From contig NZ_JACXXN010000008.1 of the NCBI RefSeq assembly GCF_014904695.1, positions 124,001 to 188,000 of the forward strand: a stretch of 64,000 bases of DNA, read 5' to 3'. Below the pieces are notes generated by a model. The model was not told the DNA's origin and made no database searches. It saw only the letters and a list, made by a program, of their open reading frames with translations. Below are positions 47,382-55,521 of the stretch, piece by piece (within the stretch, counting starts at the first letter, position 1; every line of letters begins with the position of its first letter). The DNA is from Nostoc sp. MG11 (GTDB lineage: Bacteria; Cyanobacteriota; Cyanobacteriia; Cyanobacteriales; Nostocaceae). The position numbers were made by a program, and so were the translations under genes.

Positions 47382-49412
47382 ATGGTATCTACTTCTACTT
47401 CTTTCTCGGATATTCAAAACCATTGGACACGCCGATTCATTGAAGCCTTAGCAGGGCGTCGCATTGTTAATGGGTATCCTGATGGGACTTTTCGTCCGAA
47501 TAACTCACTCACCCGCGCTGAGTTTGCTGCCATCATCACCAAAGCATTTACACAAGTTGCAAAACAGCGACAGTACATCCCCTTTGTCGATGTACCTACC
47601 AATCATTGGGCCGCAGCTGCAATTCAAACAGCTTACGAAAAAGGATTTATTAGTGGATTCCCTGATAAAAGCTTTCGTCCGAATAACCGAATTACAAGGG
47701 TAGAAGTTCTAGTTTCTCTAGTATCAGGATTAGAAATTGCCGCAAAGATAAAACCTGACCCCTTGTCAGCACTACCACAAATTTATCAAGATGCCGCTCA
47801 GATTCCAGAGTATGGCAGAAATCAGATAGCTATTGCAACTAGTGCTGGGCTAGTACCTAATTTCCCAAATATTAAATTACTTAATCCTAATCTTGCAGCC
47901 ACTCGTAGCGATGTGGCAGTGATTATTTATCAAGCTTTAGTTTATCTGGGTCAGGCAGAAAAGATTGTCTCTGTTTACCTTGTAGTACCGCCAACATCTA
48001 CAACACCGATACCAACACCTCCTGGTAGCCTGAAGCTAAATCACAGCCGGGAGTTTCGTGGGGCGTGGGTAGCAGCTGTGTGGAATGGTGATTGGCCTTC
48101 TAAAGCGGGACTAACTGCTGTTCAACAACAAGCTGAACTTACCGAGATTATCAATAAATTACAAGCACTAAACTTCAATGCCCTGATCTTCCAGGTACGA
48201 CCGGAGGGAGATGCCTTATATGCTTCTCAATTAGAACCTTGGAGTGCTTGGATAACGGGGACTCAAGGTAAAGCACCAGAACCATTTTACGATCCATTGG
48301 AGTTTGCGATCGCCGAATGTCACAAGCGCAATATTGAACTTCATGCTTGGTTTAACCCCTACCGTGCCAAAACTAGCATTAAAGGCTCGCCCAATGTCCG
48401 CCCTCACCTAGCTGTAACTAATCCAGAAGTTGTCTACCAATGGGGTAATCAGTTGTGGATGGAACCAGGAGCAAAAATCGTTCAAGACAGAGCATACAAC
48501 GTAATTCTAGACGTAGTGAAGCGCTACGATATTGATGGCATTCACTTAGATGACTATTTTTATCCATATCCCATCGAGGGACAATCTTTCCCCGATGATA
48601 AAACCTACGCTGCATATAAGGCAGCAGGTGGTACACTCAACATCGGCGACTGGCGACGAGACAATGTTAACAAAATGGTACAGCGTCTCTGGCAAGGAAT
48701 TAAAGCAACCAAACCCCACGTTAAATTTGGTATTAGTCCCTTTGGTATTTATCGCCCTGGACAACCACCTGGAATTACTGGTTTAGATGCTTACAATGTG
48801 CTGTATGCCGACGCCAAAAAATGGCTAGAACAAGGCTGGATTGATTACATCGCCCCTCAACTTTACTGGCGTACTGACCAAACACAACAAAGTTACTCTG
48901 CGTTGCTTAAGTGGTGGACACAGGTAAATACAAAGCAAAGGCACGTTTATGCTGGTAACAACCTGACAGAACCAAGCAACAAGAGTCGGGAGAGTGATGA
49001 GATTGAAAAGCAAGTGAAAATCAGTCGTAGCCAGGCTGGACAGTTCTCACTGGGAAATATCTTCTTTAATCTCGGTGTTTTGACAGAAAATAGTCAGGGC
49101 ATTGCTGATAAATTCCAAAGTTTGCTTTATAACAAACCTGCGCTACCTCCAACTTTGTCTTGGCAGAACACAACACCACCCCCCCCTCCCACAGAACTGC
49201 AAGTCAACAACCGCAAACTCAGTTGGCAATCTGGTGATACTCAGCCAGTTCGTTCTTGGACACTCTATCGGCAAAGTGGAGATACTTGGATACTTCAACG
49301 GATTTTATCTGCTGGCACAACCTTTGCCACTGTCCAACCGGGAACTTATGCTGTGTGTGCGGTGGATAGGTTGGCGAATGAAAGTGTGGGTGTGGTGATT
49401 TCAGTGAGTTGA
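47382..49412 (+). CDS. SLH-domain protein with glycosyl hydrolase-like 10 (GHL10) domain
   Basis: 676 residues. Three SLH repeats occupy residues 1-190 (FSDIQNHWTRRFIEAL..GYPDGTFRPNNSLTRAEFAAII; FVDVPTNHWAAAAIQTAY; a weaker third). After a Pro/Thr linker, the GHL10 (DUF187) TIM-barrel runs from FRGAWVAAVWNGDWPSK (about 225) through FNALIFQVRPEGDALY, HAWFNPYRAKTS, DGIHLDDYFYPYP and FGISPFGIYRPG to about 560. The last 100 residues look like a fibronectin-type domain. A stop codon lies in frame 12 nt upstream of the ATG, so there is no room for a signal peptide, although SLH proteins act at the cell surface. It probably acts on peptidoglycan or a surface glycan. Confidence 0.9.
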   Translation: MVSTSTSFSDIQNHWTRRFIEALAGRRIVNGYPDGTFRPNNSLTRAEFAAIITKAFTQVAKQRQYIPFVDVPTNHWAAAAIQTAYEKGFISGFPDKSFRPNNRITRVEVLVSLVSGLEIAAKIKPDPLSALPQIYQDAAQIPEYGRNQIAIATSAGLVPNFPNIKLLNPNLAATRSDVAVIIYQALVYLGQAEKIVSVYLVVPPTSTTPIPTPPGSLKLNHSREFRGAWVAAVWNGDWPSKAGLTAVQQQAELTEIINKLQALNFNALIFQVRPEGDALYASQLEPWSAWITGTQGKAPEPFYDPLEFAIAECHKRNIELHAWFNPYRAKTSIKGSPNVRPHLAVTNPEVVYQWGNQLWMEPGAKIVQDRAYNVILDVVKRYDIDGIHLDDYFYPYPIEGQSFPDDKTYAAYKAAGGTLNIGDWRRDNVNKMVQRLWQGIKATKPHVKFGISPFGIYRPGQPPGITGLDAYNVLYADAKKWLEQGWIDYIAPQLYWRTDQTQQSYSALLKWWTQVNTKQRHVYAGNNLTEPSNKSRESDEIEKQVKISRSQAGQFSLGNIFFNLGVLTENSQGIADKFQSLLYNKPALPPTLSWQNTTPPPPPTELQVNNRKLSWQSGDTQPVRSWTLYRQSGDTWILQRILSAGTTFATVQPGTYAVCAVDRLANESVGVVISVS

Positions 49413-49446
49413 GAGAATATATTTTGTACGTACTGCTATTTACTGG

Positions 49447-49593
49447 GTGATTTATAATCTTGACTGCAAAAACCCGAATAGTCAGCAAGGTTTTGAGTAT
49501 TTATCACCTAAACAGTTAGTGGTTGATATCTTAGAGAAAGATAGACAAGTAGCTGAAATTATGGCAGAGATTAAAGCCTTTTTAGGAAGTTAA
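49447..49593 (+). pseudogene. 3' remnant of a type I restriction-modification HsdM gene
   Basis: A 48-residue frame without a proper start reads VIYNLDCKNPNSQQGFEYLSP, continues KQLVVDILEKDRQVAEIMAE and ends IKAFLGS. The NLDxKNPN motif and helical tail are those of HsdM (N6-adenine methyltransferase subunit) C-termini. The rest of the gene is missing; upstream lies the SLH gene. It is 16 bp before a toxin-antitoxin pair. Confidence 0.6.
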
Positions 49594-49609
49594 ATCAGGA
49601 GAAAGTTAG

Positions 49610-49834
49610 ATGAATATCGAGCAAGCAGTGTTAGCAAGATTACGCCATTTACCTATTGATAAACAGCAGCAACTATTAGATTTTGCAGAATTTTTGTATC
49701 AGAAAACGACTCCTAAGAATTCTTTGCGGACTGTTAGAGGATTATGTGCTGATTTAAAAGTAGATATTACTGAAGAAGATATTGCTCAAGCACGTCAAGA
49801 AATGTGGGGGAATTTTCCTAGGGATGTCGTTTGA
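49610..49834 (+). CDS. Antitoxin of a VapBC-like pair (DUF2281-like)
   Basis: 74 residues. The first half (IEQAVLARLRHLPIDKQQQLLDFAEFLYQKT) is the short helical motif of DUF2281-like antitoxins. The second half (RGLCADLKVDITEEDIAQARQEMWGNFPRD) is the usual toxin-binding tail. An AGGAGA site lies 7 nt upstream. The stop TGA overlaps the toxin ATG by one base, so the two are translationally coupled. It is expected to neutralise the PIN toxin and autorepress the operon. Confidence 0.82.
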   Translation: MNIEQAVLARLRHLPIDKQQQLLDFAEFLYQKTTPKNSLRTVRGLCADLKVDITEEDIAQARQEMWGNFPRDVV

Positions 49835-50238
49835 TGACATCAGTGATAGCAGATACACACACTTTAATTTGGTATGTTTTTGACTTGCAGAGATTGTCAG
49901 AAGCCGCATTAACAGCATTGGAACAAGCAATTAATACAAGTAATCCTATTTATGTATCAGCTATCACAGTCATAGAAATTGCTTATTTAGTTGAGAAGGG
50001 ACGCTTTGCTAAAGAGGTATTAACACGAATTTTAAACGCTTTGGATGACCCCAATGTAGGCATTGTACTTGCACCTCTGGATCGGAATGTTTCAGGAGCG
50101 ATTCGGCGAATTGACCGGGTAACTGTTCCTGATATGCCTGATCGGATTATTGCGGCTACAGCTTTTTGTTTGGGTATTCCTTTAGTTACTCGTGATTTGC
50201 GAATTCAAGCTTTAACGACTATAAAAACTATTTGGTGA
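49834..50238 (+). CDS. PIN-domain toxin (VapC-like ribonuclease)
   Basis: 134 residues from ATG 49834. The PIN acidic residues are visible: SVIADTHTLIWYV (first Asp), VSAITVIEIAYLVEKGR (Glu), DMPDRIIAATAFCLGIPLVTRDLRIQ (Asp pair). These form the Mg-dependent active site of an endoribonuclease. The antitoxin gene precedes it with a one-base overlap. Chromosomal VapBC pairs often sit beside restriction genes, and here an HsdM remnant lies just upstream. Confidence 0.9.
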   Translation: MTSVIADTHTLIWYVFDLQRLSEAALTALEQAINTSNPIYVSAITVIEIAYLVEKGRFAKEVLTRILNALDDPNVGIVLAPLDRNVSGAIRRIDRVTVPDMPDRIIAATAFCLGIPLVTRDLRIQALTTIKTIW

Positions 50239-50357
50239 AAAAAATTGCCAAACATAATTGCTTGATGGTTATGATTTGCCTGAAGGCTCAGCAGCATGAA
50301 TAGCTTCTGGTTCCAGCATTGGTTTTACTGGCATAGCCTTCGTAAATGATCAAATTT

Positions 50358-51200
50358 CTAGTTTTGAGATGCGCTAGATTGGTTAGCGAACGCTTTAAAC
50401 TCGATAGCATCGTGACTACAGAAGAGGCGCACGTCCTGACTGCGATCAAGCGATAACGCGCGTAGCCGATTTTGATTGAGCAACCGAGCCTTGCGGTCTA
50501 CTTCCATCATCCATTGATAAGCACGTAAACCAGGTGTACGGTGGGGTTTGGCAGATCCCATCTCGTCTCGGTAAAAGTAAGCATCGCCTGCATGTAAAAG
50601 CCAGCCTGCTGGCGTCTCAATGGCAATACCTGCATGCCCCCGCGTGTGACCGGCAAGTGGGATGAGGAGAATCTCTGGCGGTAGTCCTTCGAGGTCACGT
50701 ACTGCCTCAAAGCCGAACCAAGGTTCACCTCCTGGCGAATAGTGCTTCCAGTGCTTAACCTCGTCCCACTGTTCTGGACGATAGCGCCCTCTGGCGATGA
50801 AGCCGTGTCGGTCTTGTGCAGTTTCAATCTCAGTCTGCATTACATGCACAGTTGCTTCAGGAAAATCCTCTAAACCACCAGCATGATCAAAATCGAGATG
50901 AGTAAGCACAATATGACGCACGTCTTGCGCGGAAAATCCGAGCAGCTGAATTTGAGCGAGTGCCGTGTATTTCTGATCAAACTGGATGCGATTGAAATGA
51001 ATGAAGAACGGGCTGAGCCGGGAGTAAGGCGAGTTGATATCGCGCAGTCCAAAACCAGTATCTATCAGAACAAGTCCCTGGTTTGTCTCAACGAGCAGAC
51101 AGTGGCAGACAAGGTGAGCCGTTGGGCCGCGACTGAAGCCATCGAAGAGTGCCCCGCCAATCGGGCACATGCAACCACAATTGAGATGATGAATTTGCAT
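50358..51200 (-). CDS. MBL-fold metallo-hydrolase
   Basis: About 280 residues of the metallo-beta-lactamase fold. Zinc ligands are visible in LTHLDFDHAGGLEDF (HxHxDH variant with Leu-Asp-Phe: H-L-D-F-D-H), LAGHTRGHAG, HAGDAYFY and a last His in FCSHDAIEF. The arrangement resembles lactonases of the AttM/AiiA group and related hydrolases; the substrate is unknown. The ATG at 51200 is chosen because a GGAGG lies 5 nt upstream; the upstream frame adds nine residues without support. Confidence 0.85.
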   Translation of the reverse strand: MQIHHLNCGCMCPIGGALFDGFSRGPTAHLVCHCLLVETNQGLVLIDTGFGLRDINSPYSRLSPFFIHFNRIQFDQKYTALAQIQLLGFSAQDVRHIVLTHLDFDHAGGLEDFPEATVHVMQTEIETAQDRHGFIARGRYRPEQWDEVKHWKHYSPGGEPWFGFEAVRDLEGLPPEILLIPLAGHTRGHAGIAIETPAGWLLHAGDAYFYRDEMGSAKPHRTPGLRAYQWMMEVDRKARLLNQNRLRALSLDRSQDVRLFCSHDAIEFKAFANQSSASQN

Positions 51201-51204
51201 AAAT

Positions 51205-51209
51205 CCTCC
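51205..51209 (-). promoter_or_regulatory. GGAGG ribosome-binding site deciding the MBL start
   Basis: Read on the minus strand, GGAGG lies 4 nt before ATG 51200. The alternative start at 51227 has no such site. Confidence 0.7.
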
Positions 51210-51356
51210 GTTACGACTCTGAACCAAATAATTCCCGTAGACTGTGCGCTTCCAATCCTTAAAATCTTAGGGAAGCAAAAGTGTGATTGCGTCTTTCCAA
51301 GGAAATATGGCTGTTATGTCTTTAAAGTTACTTTTTTAGATTTACGTATATCTATC

Positions 51357-52205
51357 TCAAAATAAACGTGCAGGCTTGTTTTGTAACTGAGAAGCAATTA
51401 ATTTTACTCGCTCAACCACAGTAATCATGTACCGATAATCTGGGACTTTACCATTAGGTATATATCCTATTTCTTCAGCCAGAACTGAGGGAAACTCGCT
51501 CATAACTTGGCGGATGTACTCTTGGCGGTTGCGTTCGATATTAGGCCCAATCAAAACCACACCAGATGGAACATAGTGAGGGTCTGTATGGAGTGTGCGT
51601 AAATCAGTCTGGCGGCCTGCTTGATTAAATTCTGCGATCGAAACAGCCCCAGCAGTTGCCTTTCCTTGAGTTACAAATTCTAAAACTGTTTTGGGTGTGG
51701 GTGCAAACAGTACTTCAGCTAATGTCAAACCATAAAGATTATAAAGAGGTAGATAATATCCTGTTGCTGAACCTGGTTGACCTAAAGCAACTATTTGACT
51801 CTGTAATTGTTTTAAATCTTGAATCGGATTGTCTTTACGAACAACCAAGATTGAGCGTAAATTACTCACACCTAGTAAAGGAAAAAGCGGAACATATTGA
51901 TATCGAGCGATCGCAATAGCCGCTAACCCTGGTGGTGCAAATACCAATGACCAAGCACGAGCCTGAAGACGCTCAATCGCATTATTTTCGTTGAAAACAG
52001 GCTCTAACTGAATGTATGCTTTTGTTTTTTCGCCTAAATAACGATTAAACTTAGCATATTGGTTAATAATCTCTTCGCTCCCACTATAGTTGATAACACC
52101 AATTGTTAACGTGCCCTCAAAGGTTGGTGTTGATTGGCATCCAGCTAATGTCAAACCTAACAGTTGTAAAAGAAATAAACGACGTGAAAATCGCAAAGGC
52201 ATCAC
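51357..52205 (-). CDS. PhnD-like periplasmic substrate-binding lipoprotein
   Basis: 282 residues. A lipobox LTLAGC (about 18-23) follows a hydrophobic core, so the protein is likely a lipoprotein. The mature fold is type II periplasmic-binding: LTIGVINYSGSEEIINQYAKFNRYLGEKT, LVFAPPGLAAIAIAR, SILVVRKDNPIQDLKQLQSQIVALGQPGSATGYYLP, as in phosphate/phosphite/phosphonate binding PhnD proteins. No permease or ATPase gene is adjacent; some members serve as sensor inputs, so its role is open. Confidence 0.85.
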   Translation of the reverse strand: MMPLRFSRRLFLLQLLGLTLAGCQSTPTFEGTLTIGVINYSGSEEIINQYAKFNRYLGEKTKAYIQLEPVFNENNAIERLQARAWSLVFAPPGLAAIAIARYQYVPLFPLLGVSNLRSILVVRKDNPIQDLKQLQSQIVALGQPGSATGYYLPLYNLYGLTLAEVLFAPTPKTVLEFVTQGKATAGAVSIAEFNQAGRQTDLRTLHTDPHYVPSGVVLIGPNIERNRQEYIRQVMSEFPSVLAEEIGYIPNGKVPDYRYMITVVERVKLIASQLQNKPARLF

Positions 52206-52694
52206 TAAATTATAGTTAAGTAAATAATTGTACTCTTAGGAATAACCTAAATCAGCTTAGCTAGTGCCTATATTGGTTATATTGCAAAAAAAAATTAATA
52301 TTTGTTTAACTGTTAATTAGCTGTTTTCCTACAGATATAAATGATATTGCACAAGCTTAGATACCAGCTTTATTTGTAAAGTGGCATTACACAACAATAT
52401 GTTAAAAAACTTAAAAAATAAACATTAAGTTTAATTTGCCAAAATAGTACTCTCTATAAAGATGCCACTAAATTTGACCCTGCTGTAGTCCTTCTTGAAA
52501 AAATCGCTGGGAACTGGTTAAAGCATTGACCGTCTAAAGTGAAGGTAAAAGTTAAGAGCTAGAGTAATGGATTACTAATTTCAAACTCTCACGCTTCTAG
52601 TGAAAAGCTTTCCCTGCTCCCGTATGCTTACCCTTTTCATTCGGGGGTTACGTGGTTAACAATGGGTTGGATGTTTTTCAAATGATTCAACCTT
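52206..52694. other. Intergenic region, nothing recognised
   Basis: 489 bp of AT-rich sequence between divergent genes. Promoters for both are expected here, but no motif stands out. Confidence 0.5.
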
Positions 52695-52949
52695 ATGCCT
52701 AGAACTCCTAATGAATATGCTGTACACCTCCTACTGGAAAGCGGTCACAGGGAAGAAGTACGTTTTTCGACTATTCAAGAATTTCAGAAGTGGTATAGTA
52801 GCGAACTTGTGCCAAAGTCTGCTTCTCATGATTTTATCAGCGTGCCGATCAAGAATATTCAAGGGGAGTATATGGTAGTACGCCCATCTCGGATTGTGGC
52901 AATCCGAGTAGAACCCGTTTTTAGTTCTAGTGTTGAAAGATTCAACTAA
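52695..52949 (+). CDS. Small conserved hypothetical protein preceding mltA
   Basis: 84 residues: MPRTPNEYAVHLLLESGHREEVRFSTIQEFQKWYSSEL, then VPIKNIQGEYMVVRPSRIVAIRVEPVF. The strands alternate in a way that fits a small beta-barrel-like cytoplasmic protein. I do not recognise the family. Its TAA is immediately followed by the mltA ATG (no spacer), so the two are an operon and translationally coupled. No signal peptide. Confidence 0.7.
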   Translation: MPRTPNEYAVHLLLESGHREEVRFSTIQEFQKWYSSELVPKSASHDFISVPIKNIQGEYMVVRPSRIVAIRVEPVFSSSVERFN

Positions 52950-54203
52950 ATGATGAGAAAAACCCTTGCTTTGCTTTCCCTGATGGGAATTGCCCTTGTA
53001 AATCCACTCTGGTCAGCTGTTGCTCAGGTTCCTAACTTACTACCTTTGCCAGTACCGACTACTCCTGAGATCCTGCTACCGCCAGTCCAAACAAATCCGC
53101 AAATACCGCCACTAGAACCAGTCGCTCTGGGAAGTTGTGCGCCCCGGTACGCTTGTTTGGGATGGGATGAGCAAATTTTGGGTCAAAGAGGTAAAGCAGG
53201 CGATCGCAAAGCGCTATTGGCTTCAATTGACAACAGTTTGCGTTATTTGGCAAAAAAAGAGGCGATCGCAGCGTATCAAAATTATCCCATTCATGAGATT
53301 ACCCTTGATCGCGTTCGTCGGAGTTTGCTGCGTTTTCGCCAACTAGTTGTTAGTTCTAAGTCAACAGCGCAACTACAAGCCGCTGTCCGTCGAGAGTTTG
53401 TCTTTTACAAATCCGTGGGCAACGATGGCAAGGGTACTGTTAAATTCACTGCTTATTATGAGCCTGTTTATACTGCTAGTCGAGTCAAAACCTCAGTATA
53501 CAAGTATCCTCTTTATCGACTACCATCAGACTTCAATCAATGGGCTAAACCCCATCCCAAACGCATTGATTTGGAAGGAAAGGATGGTTTGCTAGGAAAT
53601 AAAAGCCAATTGCGTGGTTTAGAAATGCTTTGGTTTCGCGATCGCCTTGATGCATACATGGTACACATCCAAGGTTCTGCTCAAATTAAGTTAACTAATG
53701 GTACAAAAACATCAATTGGTTATGCAGGTGGAACAGATTACCCCTGGACTAGTATCGGCAAAGAACTGGCAAAAGATGGCAAACTTCCTCTGGAAGGAAT
53801 GACGCTACCACGCATGATCAGTTACTTCCAAAGACAGCCGCAGGAGTTGAATAATTATCTGCCACGCTGGGAACGGTTTGTCTTTTTCCAAGAAACAGCC
53901 GGCAGACCAGCTACGGGCAGTATCCATGTACCAGTGACAGCAGAGCGTTCTATTGCTACAGATAAGTCTCTCATGCCTCCGGGAGCACTAGCGCTGATTT
54001 ACAACTCATTTCCCTATCCTACCAGGGTTGGCAAACTAGAGCGTCGTGCTGTGAGCCGTTTTGTACTCGATCAAGATACAGGAAGCGCTATCAAAGGGCC
54101 AGGACGGGTAGATTACTTTATGGGATCTGGTAAACTAGCAGGCGATCGCGCTGGTGTTACAGGCGGTAATGGTTCACTATATTATTTGCTGTTGAGGGAA
54201 TAG
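52950..54203 (+). CDS. mltA: Membrane-bound lytic murein transglycosylase A-like
   Basis: 417 residues with a signal peptide (MMRKTLALLSLMGIALVNPLWSAVAQ) and a Pro-rich linker. The MltA domain runs FTAYYEPVYTASRVKTSVYKYPLYRLP...MLWFRDRLDAYMVHIQGSAQIKLTNG...IGYAGGTDYPWTSIGKEL. The catalytic-Asp 3D domain follows (DQDTGSAIKGPGRVDYFMGSG). No lipobox Cys is present. The enzyme cleaves the MurNAc-GlcNAc bond in the periplasm with 1,6-anhydro formation. It is coupled to the preceding small gene. Confidence 0.92.
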   Translation: MMRKTLALLSLMGIALVNPLWSAVAQVPNLLPLPVPTTPEILLPPVQTNPQIPPLEPVALGSCAPRYACLGWDEQILGQRGKAGDRKALLASIDNSLRYLAKKEAIAAYQNYPIHEITLDRVRRSLLRFRQLVVSSKSTAQLQAAVRREFVFYKSVGNDGKGTVKFTAYYEPVYTASRVKTSVYKYPLYRLPSDFNQWAKPHPKRIDLEGKDGLLGNKSQLRGLEMLWFRDRLDAYMVHIQGSAQIKLTNGTKTSIGYAGGTDYPWTSIGKELAKDGKLPLEGMTLPRMISYFQRQPQELNNYLPRWERFVFFQETAGRPATGSIHVPVTAERSIATDKSLMPPGALALIYNSFPYPTRVGKLERRAVSRFVLDQDTGSAIKGPGRVDYFMGSGKLAGDRAGVTGGNGSLYYLLLRE

Positions 54204-54307
54204 GGCATTGGGCATGGGAAAGGGGGAATGGGGAAACGGAAAAACCATCCCCTTACCCTTTAACCTTTAACCTTTTCCCCCTCTTAAAAGTTCCCAGTCC
54301 CCAGTCC

Positions 54308-55177
54308 CTAATACGGCGGATAAGCAAAATCATCTTCATCAGCATAAACGTAAGAATTGGAAACCCCAGCCATTGCCATCTTGGGTGTTTCTAGTTTTAC
54401 AGTTTCCTTACCAAAATCTTTGTGTTCTTCAAAAGTCTTGCAAATCATTGCAGACTCAAGCGAATCTGAAGCAATCAGATATTGTGTTAACGTCCCAACT
54501 GTGGGATGTTTGTAATCTACAGTTGAAGCAACTAGAACCGTATTTGGTTCAATGCCTCTTTCTTCACACTCAATTATGGGGGAAAAAATCCCGTGAGCGT
54601 GGAATAGGGGGCCTTTTGGCGTTAAAGGTTGCTTGCGGTATACAGCATAAGCCTTTTCTAGTTCAGCGACGAACCCACTGACTACTTTGCCTTGTTGAAA
54701 TTCGCAGTAGGTTTTGCTGAAACTCGCTCCAGCTGCGCCATTAAGAGTTAATTGTAGTGGTGATTCATGTAAAAACTTTTTATTTTCACCCACTAAAAAA
54801 ATTAGATAGCGAGTAAAGGTTTTAAATTTAAGTTTATCTGCTAGAAAAGCATCATAATTCTCTTTGAGCGTACCTAGTTTTAAGCCAGTTTCGCGGTCTT
54901 TGACGGACAATGGCCCCCGACGCACTATGACTAATTGGGGAGTGCTAGTAATAAAGACAGTTTCGACTCCAGAGCTAAATTCATGCTCCACCTGCTGCCA
55001 ATTGTCATCTGGTTGAAAGCCAACAGCCTGGGCATTATCTAGCTTAATTGCCAAACCGTGAGGCTGAATGCCATCTGTGCCATATCGAGGATTAATCATC
55101 TGACACCAGGGGATGACTTGAGAAGGCGGTGCATTAAATTTTTCGTCTTCAAAGTCGAAATTAGCAGATGCTTTCAT
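54308..55177 (-). CDS. Cyanobacterial DUF5895-like protein
   Basis: 289 residues, soluble. FNAPPSQVIPWCQMINPRYGTDGIQPHGLAIKLDNAQAVGF starts the conserved part; LVIVRRGPLSVKDRETG, RYLIFLVGENKKFLHESPLQLTLNGAAGASF and a C-terminal GVSNSYVYADEDDFAYPPY follow. The name DUF5895 is from memory. The function is unknown; the size and acidic C-terminal tail recall single-strand-DNA-binding proteins, which is inference only. The gene is convergent with mltA and separated by a short Nostoc-type heptamer-like repeat. Confidence 0.7.
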   Translation of the reverse strand: MKASANFDFEDEKFNAPPSQVIPWCQMINPRYGTDGIQPHGLAIKLDNAQAVGFQPDDNWQQVEHEFSSGVETVFITSTPQLVIVRRGPLSVKDRETGLKLGTLKENYDAFLADKLKFKTFTRYLIFLVGENKKFLHESPLQLTLNGAAGASFSKTYCEFQQGKVVSGFVAELEKAYAVYRKQPLTPKGPLFHAHGIFSPIIECEERGIEPNTVLVASTVDYKHPTVGTLTQYLIASDSLESAMICKTFEEHKDFGKETVKLETPKMAMAGVSNSYVYADEDDFAYPPY

Positions 55178-55375
55178 CGTTTTAGGCTATACAAGGAGTG
55201 TTTTGTTGATACAAGTTTATCGGCAGAGCGCTGATGCTGGGGAGCCACCATCAAAACTTTGGCAGTTTCCTATTGTAGCAAGTGGCGTCAAACTGGTGTA
55301 GTAGTTTTTCCAGAGTAAGTCAGAATTAATCTTTGTTGCAATCCCTGTTTCGTTTTTTAACAACAGATGTATTTT

Positions 55376-55437
55376 CCTTGGTGTCTTAGTGGTGAAAAAT
55401 TTGACTTTTGAAACCCAAAGGCACTAAGACACTAAGG
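55376..55437. repeat. Inverted-repeat element in a 344-bp spacer
   Basis: CCTTGGTGTCTTAGTG and CACTAAGACACTAAGG are 16-bp arms with one mismatch. It lies in the otherwise featureless 55178-55521 spacer. Confidence 0.55.
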
Positions 55438-55521
55438 TGAAAAGCCCGCAATTGGGCAAAATTTTTTAAGATTTTTTCCTACTTTGAAAGGGCTAGTCCT
55501 AATAGCAGACAAGTTTCTGGG

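Noticed and set aside
50276-50345. Possible C-terminal remnant on the minus strand (FTKAMPVKPMLEPEAI-like)
   Set aside because: Too short to assign to any family.
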